From NCBI GenBank assembly GCA_017654935.2, contig CM065698.1:1549854-1613853 (forward strand): DNA of 64,000 nt. Direction: 5' to 3'. Positions 30,530 through 43,720 of this stretch are shown one piece after another. The notes beneath the pieces are model-generated. The model did no database searches, was not told the origin of the DNA, and saw nothing but the letters and a program-made list of their open reading frames with translations. Each line of letters starts with the position of its first letter. The stretch's first letter is position 1. The stretch is from Phymorhynchus buccinoides (Eukaryota; Mollusca; Gastropoda; Neogastropoda; Raphitomidae). The translations under genes and the position numbers were made by a program.

Positions 30530-30812
30530 TACCTTGGCTAAAAGACTCCAGAGATCATCCCAACAGCCGAAGCACTTGAACACTATGGTACAAATGCATC
30601 AACTAGGGATGAGAACATTACGTGTGTGACCGTTTTTGATTTCCCCACCATGTGGGCAGCCACACTCCGTCTTTGGGGGATTTGGGAGACTGATGATGTT
30701 ATGCTAGGAGCTTGTCGTGGCTAAAGACAATCCCCGCATAGCTATGCAGAGCATAACACCATTTTGATGTAGCCTCGGTGTTCTAGCCTATGTCAGTTGG
30801 TCTGACACAGCC
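30530..30812 (+). repeat. Dispersed repeat family A, copy 3
   Basis: It begins after a TTGTTGTTGTCGT stretch, the complement of the AAC tail of copy 1, and aligns with copy 2 through GTCAGTTGGTCTGA. Confidence 0.85.
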
Positions 30813-31236
30813 TCATGCCCTTCACTCTGGTGGCTTAGGGGGCCTGGTAGTGCAGTGCAGGGGGGGGGGTCTTCTGTGTAGGTACAGATTTTGTGTAGTG
30901 TGTGCATACTATTTTGTGTCAGTTTATGATGGTGAGATTATGTTGTATGTGTAGATGACTGTTTATGCTTTAATGTGTGTCATGCATTTTGATGTTGTAT
31001 TATTTTGTGCACAAAGGAAACGGTAAGGGGTAGGATGGGTGGGGTGGGAAGGAAGGGGGGCTTTTTTTTTGGGGTGGGGTAGATGGGCTGTTAGGGGAGG
31101 GGTAGTGGAGGTCGCGAGATTGGTAAGGTAGGGGGAGGATGGGGGATCAAGTCCCCGTGCTGGGGAGCTGTGCGCAGTCTACCACCCCCCACACCCCCTG
31201 CCCCCTTTCACTCCCTGCCCCTCACCTAGGGCAGAT
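30813..31236. other. Intergenic G-rich stretch
   Basis: Contains G runs near 30860 and 31020-31150 and a C-rich patch near 31185-31215. No gene is seen. Confidence 0.5.
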
Positions 31237-31490
31237 AGATGGATAGGTAGGTAGGCAGAGGGTGGTTTTTGCTTTGTTTTGGGATTGTTTGTCGTTTTTT
31301 GTTAGGTTTGGAGGGGGTAGAGACTACCTCCTCTCTCTCATGTAGAATAAATAGAAGATAGGTTAGGTCAGATAGGTAGGTAGGTTGGTAGGTAGGTAGG
31401 CAGAGGGTGGTGTGTTTTTTTGGCTTTATTTTGGGATGGTTGTTTTTTGTTCTGTTAGGTTTTGAGGGGGGTAGGCTAAGGTCCGTTGGG
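31237..31490 (+). repeat. ~155-bp direct duplication with GGTA tracts
   Basis: GATAGGTAGGTAGGCAGAGG followed by TTTTGGGAT(T/G)GTT and TGTTAGGTTT occurs at about 31237-31320 and 31390-31480. A third shorter GTAGGTAGGGAGG patch lies near 31570. Confidence 0.75.
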
Positions 31491-31860
31491 GTTTTGAGTT
31501 GCACAACTCATGGTACGATGAAAGGACACTGCCCCCCCTCTTGTTGAGTTGGTAGACAAGATAGGATGTAGGTAGGGAGGTTGGTAAATAGGCAAGTAAC
31601 GTGAACTGGAAATGGAACATCCTGGTACAGCCTGGTCTTTTCTGAACAGCTAGGAGGCGTTAGCACTGGCTCTGAGTACTGCTGCTGAGGGATTAGTTGA
31701 CTCTCCCCACAGCAGCTGTTAAAGTCCTTTTGGCCATCAGTTTGCATTCACGTAATCGACAAAACAATAGACAATTTCAGAGAAAAGAATGATTCACAAG
31801 TTTATTTCATTAAATCTTGTTTGTAATCTTCAAGCTAGGTTTCAGAGTTTTCCTATAGCC
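31491..31860. other. Intergenic, no feature recognised
   Basis: Unique sequence between the GGTA duplication and the MITE. Confidence 0.45.
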
Positions 31861-32071
31861 GACAGACTATGTGACTACCTCGTGCGACTCGATCAGGTCG
31901 TGACGTTTCACCTCATTTGCATACCATGCTGCTCGATCAGTCTGACTCAGTCGGGCCCAGTCAGGTGACAGGACTGAATAGGGCGGGTTCTAAATTTCAC
32001 TGATCGAGTCTGATAGTGCAGGAAACAAAATTTGGTCAACGTCACGACCTGATCGAGTCGCATAGTCTGTC
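31861..32071. mobile_element. MITE-like element with terminal inverted repeats
   Basis: GACAGACTATG at 31861 and CATAGTCTGTC ending at 32071 are inverted. Inside these, a perfect 21-bp inverted pair lies at 31885-31905 and 32040-32060. The left arm has about 13 extra bases. The interior is about 130 bp, non-coding, and repeats GATCGAGTC-like motifs. No clear target-site duplication is seen. Confidence 0.75.
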
Positions 32072-32385
32072 TCCCGCTTATGATGCATAACTGGTCAGCC
32101 TGTACCTGTATGAAATCTGTAGGGCAGTTGAAATTCCAGGTGTTTTTTTTTTTTTTGGGGGGGGGGTTAACTGTAGGGGTCCAGTGGGTTTAGGGGTAGT
32201 GTGACAGTTTGATTTTTTTAGTATGGGAGGACAGTTAAATTGTAGGAAATTAGCATTTTCTTCTAAAATTCTTTAATCAGGGGGTGGTTAGTCCAAACAT
32301 GTAGATAATGTGATTTGATAGTTATTTTTTCATCAGAGGGGTGGTTACTCAAAATTGTGAATGTTAAAATTTGTAAAAAAAAGTG
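32072..32385. other. Intergenic, T/G-rich
   Basis: Includes a T run followed by a G run at 32143-32167. No feature recognised. Confidence 0.45.
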
Positions 32386-32470
32386 CCCTTGCCTGGACTT
32401 GAACCCGCATGCATCAGAACATGCCATGCCCCAGTTGTGCTCTATCCACTAGACCAACCAGCCCCCACAC
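32386..32470 (-). ncRNA. tRNA-like sequence / head of a tRNA-derived SINE
   Basis: On the minus strand, TGGTCTAGTGGATAGAGCA (A-box-like) is followed by GGTTCAAGTCC (B box) and then a run of Ts, the pol III terminator. The T-stem does not pair well and no credible anticodon arm is evident, so I favour a degenerate tRNA or SINE head over a working tRNA. Confidence 0.5.
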
Positions 32471-32534
32471 CCCCAGATGTGAAAACTAATATATACGATT
32501 TAAAATCAAATATAAATTAAAATGTGCCATTCAC

Positions 32535-32730
32535 AAGTGAAATCTGAGGTAGAGGCCGACAAGGAAACCGAAGGCAATGGTTTCAAATCCCAGCAGGGGC
32601 AATTTTTGCAGACCATCACTGCCAAGCACCCTGCCATGTTTTTTTAAAGAGCTTTTGTCACCGTTTGTTGAATACATGTGCACTAAAATAGTTACCTCTT
32701 GTTGCTCGATGCAATGGACAACCAAGAATG
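32535..32730 (+). repeat. tRNA-derived SINE-like element
   Basis: A B-box-like GGTTTCAAATCCC preceded by GGTAGAGGCCGACAAGG, then a tail domain (GCCAAGCACCCTGCC ... CTCGATGCAATGGACAACCA) shared with 22991-23125. The shared tail supports a dispersed family. Confidence 0.55.
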
Positions 32731-33021
32731 TCCAAAATGGGAACTAATTTCTTTGTTCGATTACTACAACTCCACAGAAGAGCATCAAATAAAGTGTTGG
32801 TTAGGGAACGCAATGTGGGAAGATTAAAACCAAAATGATTAACAGTTGCCAGCAGAATGTTCACGGAAAATGACATGGCACATTGTTAAATTTTGATGTT
32901 TGACATGGCACAATAAAACAACGAAGCCAAATATAATAGTACCTTGAGCATACAGCATCAATGAAGGAGACAATCGACACAAAGAAAAGGTTAAATACAC
33001 AAGGGTACAAAATGTTTATCC
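32731..33021. other. Intergenic, no feature recognised
   Basis: AT-rich unique sequence before the 32-bp array. Confidence 0.45.
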
Positions 33022-34217
33022 CTACATTAGGCCTACATTAGGGCACTGTTGATCCCTACATTAGGCCACTGACTGCACTGTTGATCCTTACATTAGGCCA
33101 CTGCACCGTTGATCCCTACATTAGGCCACTGACTGCACTGTTGATCCCTACATTAGGCCACTGACTGCACTGTTGATCCCTACATTAGGCCACTGACTGC
33201 ACTGTTGATCCCTACATTAGGCCACTGACTGCACTGTTGATCCCTACATTAGGCCACTGACTGCACCGTTGATCCCTACATTAGGCCACTGACTGCACTG
33301 TTGATCCCTACATTAGGCCACTGACTGCACTGTTGATCCCTACATTAGGCCACTGACTGCACTGTTGATCCCTACATTAGGCCACTGACTGCACTTTGAT
33401 CCCTACATTAGGCCACTGACTGCACTGTTGATCCCTACATTAGGCCACTGACTGCACTGTTGATCCCTACATTAGGCCACTGACTGCACTGTTGATCCCT
33501 ACATTAGGCCACTGACTGCACTGTTGATCCCTACATTAGGCCACTGACTGCACTGTTGATCCCTACATTAGGCCACTGACTGCACTGTTGATCCCTACAT
33601 TAGGCCACTGACTGCACTGTTGATCACTACATTAGGCCACTGACTGCACTGTTGATCCCTACATTAGGCCACTGACTGCACTGTTGATCCCTACATTAGG
33701 CCACTGACTGTTGATCCCTACATTAGGCCACTGACTGCACTGTTGATCCCTACATTAGGCCACTGACTGCACTGTTGATCCCTACATTAGGCCACTGACT
33801 GCACTGTTGATCCCTACATTAGGCCACTGACTGCACTGTTGATCCCTACATTAGGCCACTGACTGCACTGTTGATCCCTACATTAGGCCACTGACTGCAC
33901 TGTTGATCACTACATTAGGCCACTGACTGCACTGTTGATCCCTACATTAGGCCACTGACTGCACTGTTGATCCCTACATTAGGCCACTGACTGTTGATCC
34001 CTACATTAGGCCACTGACTGCACTGTTGATCCCTACATTAGGCCACTGACTGCACTGTTGATCCCTACATTAGGCCACTGACTGCACTGTTGATCCCTAC
34101 ATTAGGCCACTGACTGTTGATCCCTACATTAGGCCACTGACTGTTGATCCCTACATTAGGCCATTGACTGTTGATCCCTACATTAGGCCATTGACTGTTG
34201 ATCCCTACATTAGGCCA
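33022..34217 (+). repeat. 32-bp minisatellite (~37 units)
   Basis: The unit is ACTGACTGCACTGTTGATCC plus CTACATTAGGCC. Some units lack GCACT or GCACTG, especially in the last five. Confidence 0.97.
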
Positions 34218-34835
34218 CCGTCAATGGAAAATAAAAGCCGCACATAATTGTTAACTGTACAGGAACAAGACCATCTTACAAAGACATAATAATATAGCAT
34301 AAATTGTACAGAGACCAGTGATATTGATACATGATTTACAGAAAACAATATGTACAATAAGATTGGGAAAGGTGGCTCCAACAGACTACTGAACAAAATT
34401 ATGCTAACATGAGGGACACGGAGCATGAAAAATCAAACTGATAGTTCTGAACTAAGGAGAACTGAACACAGGAAATCCCAACAGAATGAGAAGTGGTAAA
34501 ACCAAATGTCAACAACTATTAAAATGCATTTCCTTAAAACGACCCTACCACATTAATATCACAATACACTGATACAGTTTTAACGTGACAATGCCAACTT
34601 ATTTACAGCCCTATGTTACACATGTGGTCACAAATTAAACTACCCCACGTACCACACACTTTTAATACAAAATTATAAAATGTATCAAAATAACATATCT
34701 TCTTTTCTGGTCATGATCAATCTTGAATTTGTTCCGCACAAGATTTTCTTTCCCAGAAAGCATCACACACTATGAAGGACTACAGCACACTCCTGCTAAC
34801 CGGTCTGTGAAGAATTTGTGCGTGAAACATGAAAA
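34218..34835. other. Intergenic, no feature recognised
   Basis: AT-rich unique sequence. Confidence 0.5.
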
Positions 34836-34977
34836 AACATAACATAAGGCGCACCTAATTATAAGGCGCACCCCCTTCGTTATGTTTACCATATTATCAG
34901 TGACATCGCAAGGCGCAGGGGTCAGTCTGGGGGAAAGGATGGCCTTAGTGTCCGAAAAATATGGTACTAGGTAGTCC
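34836..34977 (+). mobile_element. Dispersed ATAAGGCGCAC element, most complete copy
   Basis: It begins with two ATAAGGCGCACC motifs and ends with GTCCGAAAAATATGGTAC. Its two ends correspond to the fragments flanking the large satellite in the mTOR intron (10737-10785 and 20590-20670). No open frame. Confidence 0.6.
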
Positions 34978-34989
34978 TGTGATAATGGT

Positions 34990-37900
34990 TCATGTGCTAG
35001 CACAGAACGCCTTTGACTGTGTGCATCCTGATCAAAATGAAATCAACCTAGCACAGAACGCTTTAGACTGCATCCTGATCAAAATGAAATCAACCGAGCA
35101 CAGAACGCTTTAGACTGCATCCTGATCAAAATGAAATCAACCTAGCACAGAACGCTTTAGACTGCATCCTGATCAAAATGAAATCAACCTAGCACAGAAC
35201 GCTTTAGACTGTGCATCCTGATCAACATGAAATCAACCTAGCACAGAACGGTTTAGACTGTGTGCATCCTGATCAAAATGAAATCAACCTAGCACAGAAC
35301 GCTTTAGACTGTGCATCCTGATCAAAATGAAATCAACCTAGCACAGAACGCTTTAGACTGTGTGCATCCTGATAAAAATGAAATCAACCTAGCACAGAAC
35401 GCTTTAGACTGTGCATCCTGATAAAAATAAAATCAACCTAGCACAGAACGCTTTAGACTGTGCATCCTGATCAAAATGAAATCAACCTAGCACAGAACGC
35501 TTTAGACTGCATCCTGATCAACATGAAATCAACCTAGCACAGAACGCTTTAGACTGTGCATCCTGATCAAAATGAAATCAACCTAGCACAGAACGCTTTA
35601 GACTGTGTGCATCCTGATCAAAATGAAATCAACCTAGCACAGAACGCTTTAGACTGTGTGCATCCTGATCAAAATGAAATCAACCTAGCACAGAACGCTT
35701 TAGACTGTGTGCATCCTGATCAAAATGAAATCAACCTAGCACAGAACGCTTTAGACTGCATCCTTATCAACATGAAATCAACCTAGCACAGAACGCTTTA
35801 GACTGCATCCTGATCAAAATGAAATCAACCTAGCACAGAACGCTTTAGACTGCATCCTGATCAAAATGAAATCAACCTAGCACAGAACGCTTTAGACTGT
35901 GTGCATCCTGATCAAAATGAAATCAACCGAGCACAGAACGCTTTAGACTGTGCATCCTGATCAAAATGAAATCAACCTAGCACAGAACGCTTTAGACTGT
36001 GTGCATCCTGATCAAAATGAAATCAACCTAGCACAGAACGCTTTAGACTGTGTGCATCCTGATCAAAATGAAATCAACCTAGCACAGAACGCTTTAGACT
36101 GTGCATCCTGATCAAAATGAAATCAACCTAGCACAGAACGCTTTAGACTGCATCCTTATCAACATGAAATCAACCGAGCACAGAACGCTTTAGACTGCAT
36201 CCTGATCAAAATGAAATCAACCTAGCACAGAACGCTTTAGACTGTGTGCATCCTGATCAAAATGAAATCAACCTAGCACAGAACGCTTTAGACTGCATCC
36301 TGATCAAAATGAAATCAACCTAGCACAGAACGCTTTAGACTGCATCCTGATCAAAATGAAATCAACCTAGCACAGAACGCTTTAGACTGTGTGCATCCTG
36401 ATCAAAATGAAATCAACCTAGCACAGAACGCTTTAGACTGTGCATCCTGATCAAAATGAAATCAACCTAGCACAGAACGCTTTAGACTGCATCCTTATCA
36501 ACATGAAATCAACCTAGCACAGAACGCTTTAGACTGCATCCTGATCAAAATGAAATCAACCTAGCACAGAACGCTTTAGACTGTGTGCATCCTGATCAAA
36601 ATGAAATCAACCTAGCACAGAACGCTTTAGACTGTGCATCCTGATCAAAATGAAATCAACCTAGCACAGAACGCTTTAGACTGTGTGCATCCTGATCAAA
36701 ATGAAATCAACCTAGCACAGAACGCTTTAGACTGTGCATCCTGATCAAAATGAAATCAACCTAGCACAGAACGCTTTAGACTGCATCCTTATCAACATGA
36801 AATCAACCTAGCACAGAACGCTTTAGACTGCATCCTGATCAAAATGAAATCAACCTAGCACAGAATGCTTTAGACTGTGTGCATCCTGATCAAAATGAAA
36901 TCAACCTAGCACAGAACGCTTTAGACTGCATCCTTATCAACATGAAATCAACCTAGCACAGAACGCTTTAGACTGCATCCTGATCAAAATGAAATCAACC
37001 TAGCACAGAATGCTTTAGACTGTGTGCATCCTGATCAAAATGAAATCAACCTAGCACAGAACGCTTTAGACTGCATCCTTATCAACATGAAATCAACCTA
37101 GCACAGAACGCTTTAGACTGCATCCTGATCAAAATGAAATCAACCTAGCACAGAACGCTTTAGACTGTGTGCATCCTGATCAAAATGAAATCAACCTAGC
37201 ACAGAACGCTTTAGACTGTGCATCCTGATCAAAATGAAATCAACCTAGCACAGAACGCTTTAGACTGTGTGCATCCTGATCAAAATGAAATCAACCTAGC
37301 ACAGAACGCTTTAGACTGTGCATCCTGATCAAAATGAAATCAACCTAGCACAGAACGCTTTAGACTGCATCCTGATCAAAATGAAATCAACCTAGCACAG
37401 AACGCTTTAGACTGCATCCTGATCAAAATGAAATCAACCTAGCACAGAACGCTTTAGACTGTGCATCCTGATCAAAATGAAATCAACCTAGCACAGAACG
37501 CTTTAGACTGTGCATCCTGATCAAAATGAAATCAACCTAGCACAGAACGCTTTAGACTGTGCATCCTGATCAAAATGAAATCAACCTAGCACAGAACGCT
37601 TTAGACTGCATCCTGATCAAAATGAAATCAACCTAGCACAGAACGCTTTAGACTGCATCCTGATCAACATGAAATCAACCTAGCACAGAACGCTTTAGAC
37701 TGCATCCTGATCAAAATGAAATCAACCTAGCACAGAACGCTTTAGACTGCATCCTGATCAAAATGAAATCAACCTAGCACAGAACGCTTTAGACTGTGTG
37801 CATCCTGATCAAAATGAAATCAACCTAGCACAGAACGCTTTAGACTGTGCATCCTGATCAAAATGAAATCAACCTAGCACAGAACGCTTTAGACTGCATC

Positions 37901-39128
37901 CTGATCAAAATGAAATCAACCTAGCACAGAACGCTTTAGACTGCATCCTGATCAAAATGAAATCAACCTAGCACAGAACGCTTTAGACTGCATCCTGATC
38001 AAAATGAAATCAACCTAACACAGAACGCTTTAGACTGCATCCTGATCAAAATGAAATCAACCTAGCACAGAACGCTTTAGACTGCATCCTGATCAAAATG
38101 AAATCAACCTAACACAGAACGCTTTAGACTGCATCCTGATCAAAATGAAATCAACCTAGCACAGAACGCTTTAGACTGCATCCTGATCAAAATGAAATCA
38201 ACCTAGCACAGAACGCTTTAGACTGCATCCTGATCAACATGAAATCAACCTAGCACAGAACGCTTTAGACTGCATCCTGATCAAAATGAAATCAACCTAA
38301 CACAGAACGCTTTAGACTGCATCCTGATCAAAATGAAATCAACCTAGCACAGAACGCTTTAGACTGTGTGCATCCTGATCAAAATGAAATCAACCTAGCA
38401 CAGAACGCTTTAGACTGTGTGCATCCTGATCAAAATGAAATCAACCTAGCACAGAACGCTTTAGACTGCATCCTGATCAACATGAAATCAACCTAGCACA
38501 GAACGCTTTAGACTGCATCCTGATCAAAATGAAATCAACCTAACACAGAACGCTTTAGACTGCATCCTGATCAAAATGAAATCAACCTAGCACAGAACGC
38601 TTTAGACTGTGTGCATCCTGATCAAAATGAAATCAACCTAGCACAGAACGCTTTAGACTGTGTGCATCCTGATCAAAATGAAATCAACCTAACACAGAAC
38701 GCTTTAGACTGCATCCTGATCAAAATGAAATCAACCTAGCACAGAACGCTTTAGACTGCATCCTTATCAACATGAAATCAACCTAGCACAGAACGCTTTA
38801 GACTGCATCCTGATCAAAATGAAATCAACCTAGCACAGAACACTTTAGACTGTGTGCATCCTGATCAACATGAAATCAACCTAGCACAGAACGCTTTAGA
38901 CTGTGTGCATCCTGATCAACATGAAATCAACCTAGCACAGAACGCTTTAGACTGCATCCTGATCAACATGAAATCAACCTAGCACAGAACGCTTTACACT
39001 GTGCATCCTGATCAACATGAAATCAACCTAGCACAGAACGCTTTAGACTGTGCATCCTGATCAACATGAAATCAACCTAGCACAGAACGCTTTAGACTGT
39101 GCATCCTGATCAACATGAAATCAACCTA
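34990..39128 (+). repeat. 47/49/51-bp minisatellite (~84 units, 4.1 kb)
   Basis: The unit contains CCTAGCACAGAACGCTTTAG then ACTG, zero, one or two TG dinucleotides, and CATCCTGATCAAAATGAAAT. The number of TGs gives 47, 49 or 51 bp. Recurrent variants (CTTATCAACATG, CTAACACAG) recur in ordered blocks between about 36.0 and 38.9 kb, pointing to multi-unit amplification. Confidence 0.97.
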
Positions 39129-39211
39129 TCCCTTCCAAGTGATAAACGTCTTTGTGGACTACAACACTATCCTAACACTTGATAACAGCGTGTGAACAAA
39201 CAACATCAATT

Positions 39212-42200
39212 AGGAGCATGTAGCACAGGCACTAGATCTACTTTATTGTTGACAGTAAATGATGTACAGGAGCATGTAGCACAGGCACTAGATCTACTTT
39301 ATTGTTGACAGTAAATGATGTACAGGAGCATGTAGCACAGGCACTAGATCTACTTTATTGTTGACAGTAAATGATGTACAGGAGCATGTAGCACAGGCAC
39401 TAGATCTACTTTATTGTTGACAGTAAATGATGTACAGGAGCATGTAGCACAGGCACTAGATCTACTTTATTGTTGACAGTAAATGATGTACAGGAGCATG
39501 TAGCACAGGCACTAGATCTACTTTATTGTTGACAGTAAATGATGTAGAGGAGCATGTAGCACAGGCACTAGATCTACTTTATTGTTGACAGTAAATGATG
39601 TAGAGGAGCATGTAGCACAGGCACTAGATCTACTTTATTGTTGACAGTAAATGATGTACAGGAGCATGTAGCACAGGCACTAGATCTACTTTATTGTTGA
39701 CAGTAAATGATGTACAGGAGCATGTAGCACAGGCACTAGATCTACTTTATTGTTGACAGTAAATGATGTACAGGAGCATGTAGCACAGGCACTAGATCTA
39801 CTTTATTGTTGACAGTAAATGATGTAGAGGAGCATGTAGCACAGACACTAGATCTACTTTATTGTTGACAGTAAATGATGTACAGGAGCATGTAGCACAG
39901 GCACTAGATCTACTTTATTGTTGACAGTAAATGATGTACAGGAGCATGTAGCACAGGCACTAGATCTACTTTATTGTTGACAGTAAATGATGTACAGGAG
40001 CATGTAGCACAGGCACTAGATCTACTTTATTGTTGACAGTAAATGATGTACAGGAGCATGTAGCACAGGCACTAGATCTACTTTATTGTTGACAGTAAAT
40101 GATGTACAGGAGCATGTAGCACAGGCACTAGATCTACTTTATTGTTGACAGTAAATGATGTAGAGGAGCATGTAGCACAGGCACTAGATCTACTTTATTG
40201 TTGACAGTAAATGATGTACAGGAGCATGTAGCACAGGCACTAGATCTACTTTATTGTTGACAGTAAATGATGTAGAGGAGCATGTAGCACAGGCACTAGA
40301 TCTACTTTATTGTTGACAGTAAATGATGTACAGGAGCATGTAGCACAGGCACTAGATCTACTTTATTGTTGACAGTAAATGATGTACAGGAGCATGTAGC
40401 ACAGGCACTAGATCTACTTTATTGTTGACAGTAAATGATGTACAGGAGCATGTAGCACAGGCACTAGATCTACTTTATTGTTGACAGTAAATGATGTAGA
40501 GGAGCATGTAGCACAGGCACTAGATCTACTTTATTGTTGACAGTAAATGATGTACAGGAGCATGTAGCACAGGCACTAGATCTACTTTATTGTTGACAGT
40601 AAATGATGTAGAGGAGCATGTAGCACAGGCACTAGATCTACTTTATTGTTGACAGTAAATGATGTAGAGGAGCATGTAGCACAGGCACTAGATCTACTTT
40701 ATTGTTGACAGTAAATGATGTACAGGAGCATGTAGCACAGGCACTAGATCTACTTTATTGTTGACAGTAAATGATGTACAGGAGCATGTAGCACAGGCAC
40801 TAGATCTACTTTATTGTTGACAGTAAATGATGTACAGGAGCATGTAGCACAGGCACTAGATCTACTTTATTGTTGACAGTAAATGATGTACAGGAGCATG
40901 TAGCACAGGCACTAGATCTACTTTATTGTTGACAGTAAATGATGTAGAGGAGCATGTAGCACAGGCACTAGATCTACTTTATTGTTGACAGTAAATGATG
41001 TAGAGGAGCATGTAGCACAGGCACTAGATCTACTTTATTGTTGACAGTAAATGATGTACAGGAGCATGTAGCACAGGCACTAGATCTACTTTATTGTTGA
41101 CAGTAAATGATGTAGAGGAGCATGTAGCACAGGCACTAGATCTACTTTATTGTTGACAGTAAATGATGTAGAGGAGCATGTAGCACAGGCACTAGATCTA
41201 CTTTATTGTTGACAGTAAATGATGTAGAGGAGCATGTAGCACAGGCACTAGATCTACTTTATTGTTGACAGTAAATGATGTACAGGAGCATGTAGCACAG
41301 GCACTAGATCTACTTTATTGTTGACAGTAAATGATGTACAGGAGCATGTAGCACAGGCACTAGATCTACTTTATTGTTGACAGTAAATGATGTACAGGAG
41401 CATGTAGCACAGGCACTAGATCTACTTTATTGTTGACAGTAAATGATGTACAGGAGCATGTAGCACAGGCACTAGATCTACTTTATTGTTGACAGTAAAT
41501 GATGTACAGGAGCATGTAGCACAGGCACTAGATCTACTTTATTGTTGACAGTAAATGATGTACAGGAGCATGTAGCACAGGCACTAGATCTACTTTATTG
41601 TTGACAGTAAATGATGTAGAGGAGCATGTAGCACAGGCACTAGATCTACTTTATTGTTGACAGTAAATGATGTACAGGAGCATGTAGCACAGGCACTAGA
41701 TCTACTTTATTGTTGACAGTAAATGATGTAGAGGAGCATGTAGCACAGGCACTAGATCTACTTTATTGTTGACAGTAAATGATGTAGAGGAGCATGTAGC
41801 ACAGGCACTAGATCTACTTTATTGTTGACAGTAAATGATGTACAGGAGCATGTAGCACAGGCACTAGATCTACTTTATTGTTGACAGTAAATGATGTAGA
41901 GGAGCATGTAGCACAGGCACTAGATCTACTTTATTGTTGACAGTAAATGATGTACAGGAGCATGTAGCACAGGCACTAGATCTACTTTATTGTTGACAGT
42001 AAATGATGTACAGGAGCATGTAGCACAGGCACTAGATCTACTTTATTGTTGACAGTAAATGATGTACAGGAGCATGTAGCACAGGCACTAGATCTACTTT
42101 ATTGTTGACAGTAAATGATGTACAGGAGCATGTAGCACAGGCACTAGATCTACTTTATTGTTGACAGTAAATGATGTACAGGAGCATGTAGCACAGGCAC

Positions 42201-42835
42201 TAGATCTACTTTATTGTTGACAGTAAATGATGTAGAGGAGCATGTAGCACAGGCACTAGATCTACTTTATTGTTGACAGTAAATGATGTACAGGAGCATG
42301 TAGCACAGGCACTAGATCTACTTTATTGTTGACAGTAAATGATGTACAGGAGCATGTAGCACAGGCACTAGATCTACTTTATTGTTGACAGTAAATGATG
42401 TACAGGAGCATGTAGCACAGGCACTAGATCTACTTTATTGTTGACAGTAAATGATGTACAGGAGCATGTAGCACAGGCACTAGATCTACTTTATTGTTGA
42501 CAGTAAATGATGTAGAGGAGCATGTAGCACAGACACTAGATCTACTTTATTGTTGACAGTAAATGATGTACAGGAGCATGTAGCACAGGCACTAGATCTA
42601 CTTTATTGTTGACAGTAAATGATGTACAGGAGCATGTAGCACAGGCACTAGATCTACTTTATTGTTGACAGTAAATGATGTAGAGGAGCATGTAGCACAG
42701 GCACTAGATCTACTTTATTGTTGACAGTAAATGATGTACAGGAGCATGTAGCACAGGCACTAGATCTACTTTATTGTTGACAGTAAATGATGTACAGGAG
42801 CATGTAGCACAGGCACTAGATCTACTTTATTGAAC
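39212..42835 (+). repeat. 56-bp minisatellite (~65 units, 3.6 kb)
   Basis: The unit contains AGGAGCATGTAGCACAGGCA, CTAGATCTACTTTATTGTTG and ACAGTAAATGATGTAC. Copies are almost invariant except for GTACAGG versus GTAGAGG at the unit junction. It stops abruptly within a unit at TTTATTG. Confidence 0.98.
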
Positions 42836-42843
42836 AATTTGGG

Positions 42844-42967
42844 CACATACACGTAGAAGTTCCGCGCAGAAACCCCATAAGTAAAAGAAAGAAGGACAAA
42901 ATAAGCGCCTGACTTTCCCCACTTTAACTTATTTACGGGGTTTCCACGCGTAGCTTTGTGTATGTGT
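42844..42967. mobile_element. Hairpin MITE-like element
   Basis: The arm CACATACACGTAG ... GCAGAAACCCCATAAG is inverted against CTTATTTACGGGGTTTCC ... GTGTATGTG, with an unpaired middle of about 40 bp. It is related in text and layout to the hairpin at 47481-47671. Confidence 0.65.
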
Positions 42968-43322
42968 ACATGCGCTTAGACTTTCAACAAATCATTATTG
43001 CAAGACTTCTAATGTATTTGTTAAATAAAGTTTCTCATGCATTCGCTTAACTTTCAAGTTTCACAGTTTACGATTTTAAAACGGCTGACATTACACGGTA
43101 TGTGAAAGTGCTTCATTCAGTCACAAGGAATACCAAAGTGCTTAGCGAACCCAATCCCAAAGGTCTTGATCAAGTCCACAGAGGTTGTACCAGAAGAGGG
43201 AAGAAAGAGCAGGGAGGCAAACTAAATGTTTCTGTTTCATATCTGCCTAGTCTGCAAGCCATAACAAATAAATACTGTCCATATATTATGCTTAGAAAAA
43301 CACACATGGTTTATCCATAATA
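42968..43322. other. Intergenic, no feature recognised
   Basis: Unique AT-rich sequence. An open frame at 43102-43320 shows no familiar motif. Confidence 0.45.
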
Positions 43323-43615
43323 TACTGTCCCAAAAAAAATGAAACGCATAACAAGATTCTTCACTTTGGATGTCAGTATGCTGGAAGGGTGTATGTACCA
43401 AATTAAAATCATAATGAAAAGCGAAAACGTGATTGATGATTATTCAGACCTGCCAACCTTGCCGCTTTGAGCGGAATTTCTTCCCCCTGTTGGCAGGTCT
43501 GATCATAGAAACAAAAGAAATTTTTACATTAAATATTTCAAATGGAACATTTTAAATAAATGAAATTTGAAATAAAAATGTTCTTAATAAAATGTTTCTT
43601 TTTTGGGGGACAGTA
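43323..43615. mobile_element. Tc1/mariner-type MITE with TA target duplication
   Basis: TACTGTCCCAAAAAAAATGA at the left end is inverted against TTTCTTTTTTGGGGGACAGT at the right, and TA flanks both ends (43321-43322 and 43616-43617). The element is 293 bp and non-coding. It contains a second inverted-repeat element at 43444-43502. Confidence 0.75.
43444..43502. mobile_element. Short hairpin element nested in the MITE
   Basis: A perfect 14-bp inverted pair, TCAGACCTGCCAAC and GTTGGCAGGTCTGA, encloses about 31 bp that includes a smaller CCGC...GCGG hairpin. Confidence 0.7.
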
Positions 43616-43720
43616 TATACTGCATGATCAGGAACATGTCAAAAATGTATTAAACATACTTTAGTTTACTGCGGAATCTGGAGTGCGAATCAGGAAATAA
43701 TGTGTAAAAAATACCACAGA

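Noticed and set aside
32386..32470. Functional tRNA gene on the minus strand
   Set aside because: A and B boxes are present, but the T-stem pairs poorly and no clear anticodon arm forms; kept only as tRNA-like/SINE.
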